Source of the DNA: Bacteroidota bacterium
Lineage (GTDB): Bacteria; Bacteroidota; Bacteroidia; UKL13-3
Reading direction: 5' to 3'
Length of the DNA stretch: 33,577 bases
Assembly: GCA_947456185.1 (NCBI GenBank)
Contig: CANGPW010000026.1
Span: forward strand, 1 to 33,577
The notes beneath the pieces are model-generated. The model ran no database searches. It saw nothing but the letters and a program-made list of their open reading frames with translations, and was not told the DNA's origin. Positions 33,562 through 33,577 of this stretch are shown piece by piece. How positions within the stretch are numbered: the stretch's first letter is position 1; every line of letters starts with the position of its first letter. The translations under genes were made by a program, and so were the position numbers.

Positions 33562-33577
33562 GTTTTTTAAAGTTTAA
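33562..33577 (-). promoter_or_regulatory. sodA leader element shared with the lipoprotein gene, cut by the window edge
   Basis: GTTTTTTAAAGTTTAA here is identical to 11577-11592, and both copies end 10 bases from the ATG. At the other locus the block continues into a 14-bp palindrome. Here the window ends after the first nine bases of that palindrome. Confidence 0.4.

Overview
The window looks like chromosomal DNA of a low-GC Bacteroidota bacterium, probably a member of the Sphingobacteriales, Chitinophagales or Flavobacteriales that is not a close lab-strain relative. Three signs support this. Two large secreted proteins end in type IX secretion (Por) sorting domains. Several genes are preceded by the Bacteroidota promoter box TAnnTTTG, in one case with a TTTG -33 box at 19 bp spacing. 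Leaders are A-rich and lack a Shine-Dalgarno sequence. There is no phage, IS element, CRISPR array, tRNA or rRNA.

Layout. Bases 1-5.9 kb: the 3' part of recJ (+) converges with a probable minus-strand operon of a Ctp-type S41 protease, a TauE/SafE permease and a secreted M28 aminopeptidase with PA and PDZ domains. 5.9-10.4 kb (+): fabG, then an inner-membrane VWA-like protein with degenerate palindromic intergenic repeats on both sides, then a secreted amidohydrolase-family protein without the usual metal site. 10.4-13.9 kb (-): purL, a small lipocalin-like lipoprotein and an alpha/beta hydrolase. 13.9-21.7 kb (+): an accessory-looking surface cassette made of a NodB-like deacetylase with a T9SS tail, a 1345-residue modular protein with ten tandem ~90-residue repeats, two PKD domains and a T9SS tail, and a secreted DUF3108 protein. 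21.7-24.7 kb (-): a GH3 N-acetylglucosaminidase/serine hydrolase fusion. 24.8-29.4 kb (+): a DUF721 (DciA-like) protein, a polytopic membrane protein with TPRs, menC and a small outer-membrane barrel protein. 29.4-33.6 kb (-): a DUF1573 protein, an outer-membrane barrel protein, a LYS9-type saccharopine dehydrogenase, a 44-residue putative lipoprotein and a Mn/Fe superoxide dismutase.

Most genes are housekeeping or envelope functions: DNA repair, fatty-acid, purine and menaquinone synthesis, lysine metabolism, envelope proteolysis and muropeptide processing. The least ordinary part is the 14.0-20.7 kb secreted cassette. Its repeat protein shows a strict 537-bp higher-order A-B duplication, and its deacetylase domain has an altered active-site motif and a large insertion. 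I see no clear evidence of a wholly new system. The points worth checking are that cassette, the unlisted small gene at 32628-32762, a palindromic leader element shared by sodA and a lipoprotein gene, and the intergenic repeats around the VWA gene.
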